Assembly: GCA_028699365.1 (NCBI GenBank)
Contig: JAQVUQ010000114.1
Coordinates: 1-8,006 of the forward strand
DNA length: 8,006 nt
Origin: a bacterium
Lineage (GTDB): Bacteria > UBP13 > UBA5359
Reading direction: 5' to 3'
The number at the start of each line of letters is the position of its first letter. Position 1 is the stretch's first letter. A model generated the notes under the pieces. The model saw only the letters and a list, made by a program, of their open reading frames with translations. It was not told the origin of the DNA and did no database searches. Shown piece after piece: positions 5,847 to 8,006 of this stretch. The position numbers and the translations under genes are program-made.

Positions 5847-8006
5847 ATGAGCAGCAACAATCAGACCCTTAATTCGCATAGTGAGGAGGGGAGCTTAAAG
5901 GCCCCCTCTCAATTTGTACACCTGCACTGTCACAGTGAATATTCGCTTCTGGACGGGGCCAGCCGGCTCAAGGATCTGGCTGCGCGGGCGGCGGAACTGA
6001 GAATGCCCGCTCTGGCGCTTACAGACCACGGCAGCATGTACGGAGCGGTAGATTTCTATAAGGCCTGCAAGGATGTCGGCGTCAAACCTATTATAGGTTG
6101 TGAAGTTTACGTCGCGCCTCGCTCGCGTCACGACAAATCACCCGGGCTGGATGCCGCCAATCATCACCTGTTGCTGCTGGCCAAGGATGACGAAGGCTAT
6201 CGCAATCTTATCAAGCTGGTCTCGATAGGCTGGCTGGAGGGCTTCTACTACAAGCCTCGTATAGACAAGGAACTGCTGGCGCAGCATAGCAAGGGACTGG
6301 TGGTCGCCAGTGCCTGTCTGGCCGGTGAAATTCCCGAACTGCTGCTGCAGGGCAACATCGATCAGGCTGCCGAGGTAGCCTCTTTTTATCGCGATCTCTT
6401 TGGTAAGGACTTCTATCTGGAACTCCACGACCACAGCCTGCCTGAAGAACGCAAGGTGCTGCCAGGACTGATAGAGCTGTCGAAACGTCTGAGCATACCG
6501 ATGATAGCGGCAAATGACAGCCACTATACACGGCTGGAGGATGCCGGGGCCCACGATGTCCTGCTCTGCATCCAGACCGGGAAGACGGTCAACGATCCCG
6601 CCAGGCTGCGGTTCAGCACCCAGGAGTTCTACTTCAAATCGGCCGGCGAGATGGCCGATCTCTTCGGGGAGATTCCGGGTGCGCTGTCAAACACCCTGGA
6701 GATAGCCGAGAAGTGCAACTTCAGCATGGATATGGAGAGCATTCACCTGCCCCAGTACGATACGCCCGGCGGTATGCCGCATGAGGAGTATCTGTCCCGG
6801 CTCTGCCTGGACGGCCTGGCCAAGCGTTACAATCCGGTAACGCCCGAGGTGCGGCAGCGTCTGGATTACGAATTATCCGTTATTGTCCAGATGGGCTTTC
6901 CGTCGTACTTCCTGATAGTCTGGGATTTTATCAAGTATGCCAGAGAGCAGGGCATAGCGGTGGGGCCCGGACGAGGCTCTGCCGCCGGCAGTATAGTGGC
7001 TTATTCTTTGGGAATAACCGATATAGATCCGCTGCGTTACAATCTGCTCTTCGAGCGTATGCTCAATCCCGAGAGAGTGGATATGCCCGATATAGATACC
7101 GATTTCTGCTACGAACGGCGTGACGAGGTCATTCAGTACGTGACCGCCAAATACGGTCAGGACAAGGTGGCCCAGATTATCACTTTCGGCACCATGAAAG
7201 CCCGTGGTGCCGTCAGGGATGTGGGCAGGGCTATGGATATCCCTTATGCCGACGTGGATCGCATCGCCAAGATGATCCCCTTTGGAGAGACGCTGAAGAC
7301 CGCGCTGGAGGTCTCACCGGATCTGAAAGGCTACTACGATACCAATCCCGCCGGGCGTGACCTGGTGGATACCGCCGTAGCTCTGGAAGGCCTGAGCCGG
7401 CACGCTTCCACTCATGCCGCCGGGGTAGTCATAGCCAGCGAGCCGCTATCCGATTATGTGCCCCTGCAGCGCCTGGGCGAGAGTGACGTCACTACGCAGT
7501 ATTCCATGGACGCCCTGAAGAAGATAGGCCTGTTGAAGATGGACTTTCTGGGATTGAGAACCCTGACGGTCATCAACAACGCCCTGGACCTGATTACGGA
7601 AACGAGTGGAGAGAGTATAGACCTGAGCAATCTGCCGCTTGACGATGCCGCCGTTTACGCCACCATCTCCGAAGGACAGTGCATCGGTCTCTTTCAGATG
7701 GAGAGCGCCGGCATGCGGAATCTCTGCCGGGAGATCAGGCCCGACTGCATAGACGATATCATCGCGCTTATTGCCCTCTACCGGCCGGGACCGCTGGGCA
7801 GCGGCACACCGCTCTTTGCCGCCCGGAAGAGAGGCGAGCAGCCGGTGGAGTATCTGCATCCCATGCTGGAGCCGATACTGAAGGAGACTTACGGCGTCAT
7901 CGTGTATCAGGAACAGGTCATGCAGATAACCAATGAGCTGGCCGGTTTCTCGCTGGGACAGGCCGATCTGTTGCGCCGGGCTATGGCCAAGAAGGACCTG
8001 AAGGTC
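5847..8006 (+). CDS. dnaE: DNA polymerase III alpha subunit (3' partial)
   Basis: The first 720 residues of the replicative DNA polymerase (family C, usually about 1,100-1,200 residues) are present; the rest lies beyond the window. The N-terminal PHP domain has FVHLHCHSEYSLLDG (23-37), LTDHG (58-62), GCEVYV (84-89), ELHDH (192-196) and NDSHY (223-227), so most PHP metal ligands look retained. The polymerase core shows GPGRGSAAGS (373-382), PDIDTDF (414-420, catalytic D415/D417 pair), KMDFLGLRTLT with D566 as the third catalytic aspartate, then FQMESAGM, LYRPGPLGSG and VYQEQVMQ. ATG 5847 is the only in-frame start codon after a TGA at 5808, but it has no clear ribosome binding site. It adds about 22 residues before the PHP motif, more than usual. 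A strong AGGAGGGG at 5884-5891 lies inside the gene, with no in-frame ATG, GTG or TTG between it and the PHP motif. Confidence 0.96.
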   Translation, partial: MSSNNQTLNSHSEEGSLKAPSQFVHLHCHSEYSLLDGASRLKDLAARAAELRMPALALTDHGSMYGAVDFYKACKDVGVKPIIGCEVYVAPRSRHDKSPGLDAANHHLLLLAKDDEGYRNLIKLVSIGWLEGFYYKPRIDKELLAQHSKGLVVASACLAGEIPELLLQGNIDQAAEVASFYRDLFGKDFYLELHDHSLPEERKVLPGLIELSKRLSIPMIAANDSHYTRLEDAGAHDVLLCIQTGKTVNDPARLRFSTQEFYFKSAGEMADLFGEIPGALSNTLEIAEKCNFSMDMESIHLPQYDTPGGMPHEEYLSRLCLDGLAKRYNPVTPEVRQRLDYELSVIVQMGFPSYFLIVWDFIKYAREQGIAVGPGRGSAAGSIVAYSLGITDIDPLRYNLLFERMLNPERVDMPDIDTDFCYERRDEVIQYVTAKYGQDKVAQIITFGTMKARGAVRDVGRAMDIPYADVDRIAKMIPFGETLKTALEVSPDLKGYYDTNPAGRDLVDTAVALEGLSRHASTHAAGVVIASEPLSDYVPLQRLGESDVTTQYSMDALKKIGLLKMDFLGLRTLTVINNALDLITETSGESIDLSNLPLDDAAVYATISEGQCIGLFQMESAGMRNLCREIRPDCIDDIIALIALYRPGPLGSGTPLFAARKRGEQPVEYLHPMLEPILKETYGVIVYQEQVMQITNELAGFSLGQADLLRRAMAKKDLKV

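Noticed and set aside
5883-5909. Hairpin in the dnaE 5' coding region (GGGG paired with CCCC) as a regulatory structure
   Set aside because: The stem is interrupted by an A-C mismatch and a G-T pair, and such pairing is common in GC-rich coding sequence.
6138-7859. Several minus-strand frames opposite dnaE (6138-6554, 7446-7859)
   Set aside because: They are antisense to conserved polymerase motifs and have no family resemblance.
1-8006. CRISPR arrays, insertion sequences, tRNA genes and riboswitches
   Set aside because: I saw no regularly spaced direct repeats, transposase motifs, terminal inverted repeats, tRNA cloverleaf elements or known riboswitch cores.

Overview
The window is chromosomal DNA from a bacterium of moderate GC content. 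It combines two core genes (the RNase P RNA gene rnpB and dnaE, the replicative DNA polymerase alpha subunit) with a small set of accessory genes, mostly for carbohydrate metabolism. No 16S rRNA or other decisive marker is present. The gene mix and protein style would fit an anaerobic Gram-negative or Chloroflexota-like (Dehalococcoidia-type) lineage, but that placement is a weak inference.

Layout. Positions 1-273 hold the C-terminal end of an unrecognised protein. Directly after its stop, in the same frame, comes the C-terminal half of an RNase HI-like protein (274-489) whose N-terminal half is missing, so this looks like a deletion or recombination junction. The RNase H stop codon overlaps the -35 box of a good promoter (484-512) for rnpB (521-905). 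A hairpin/U-tract terminator (916-950) follows rnpB. Next on the plus strand are a 12-helix MFS transporter (about 980-2368), the tagaturonate epimerase gene uxaE (2488-4008) and a TspO/MBR membrane protein gene (4078-4575). These three could be partly co-transcribed, but a perfect -10 box and a GC-rich hairpin lie just upstream of uxaE. A strong hairpin (4583-4615) separates tspO from the convergent minus-strand GH130 glycosidase/phosphorylase gene (4636-5538). Its upstream region has a consensus -10 box and a 17-bp palindrome that looks like an operator. The 308-base gap between GH130 and dnaE also contains a decayed minus-strand fragment resembling the last membrane helix of a transporter. 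dnaE starts at 5847 and runs off the window at 8006.

Functionally, UxaE (D-tagaturonate to D-fructuronate, in galacturonate use) and the GH130 enzyme (beta-mannoside phosphorolysis or hydrolysis) point to use of plant or microbial polysaccharide breakdown products. The MFS protein could import a related substrate, but its substrate cannot be read from the sequence. No other uronate-pathway enzyme is in view. The window does not show a clearly new multi-gene system. The points most worth a second look are the truncated RNase H junction, the palindrome over the GH130 promoter, the transporter remnant, and the cysteine-rich segment in UxaE.
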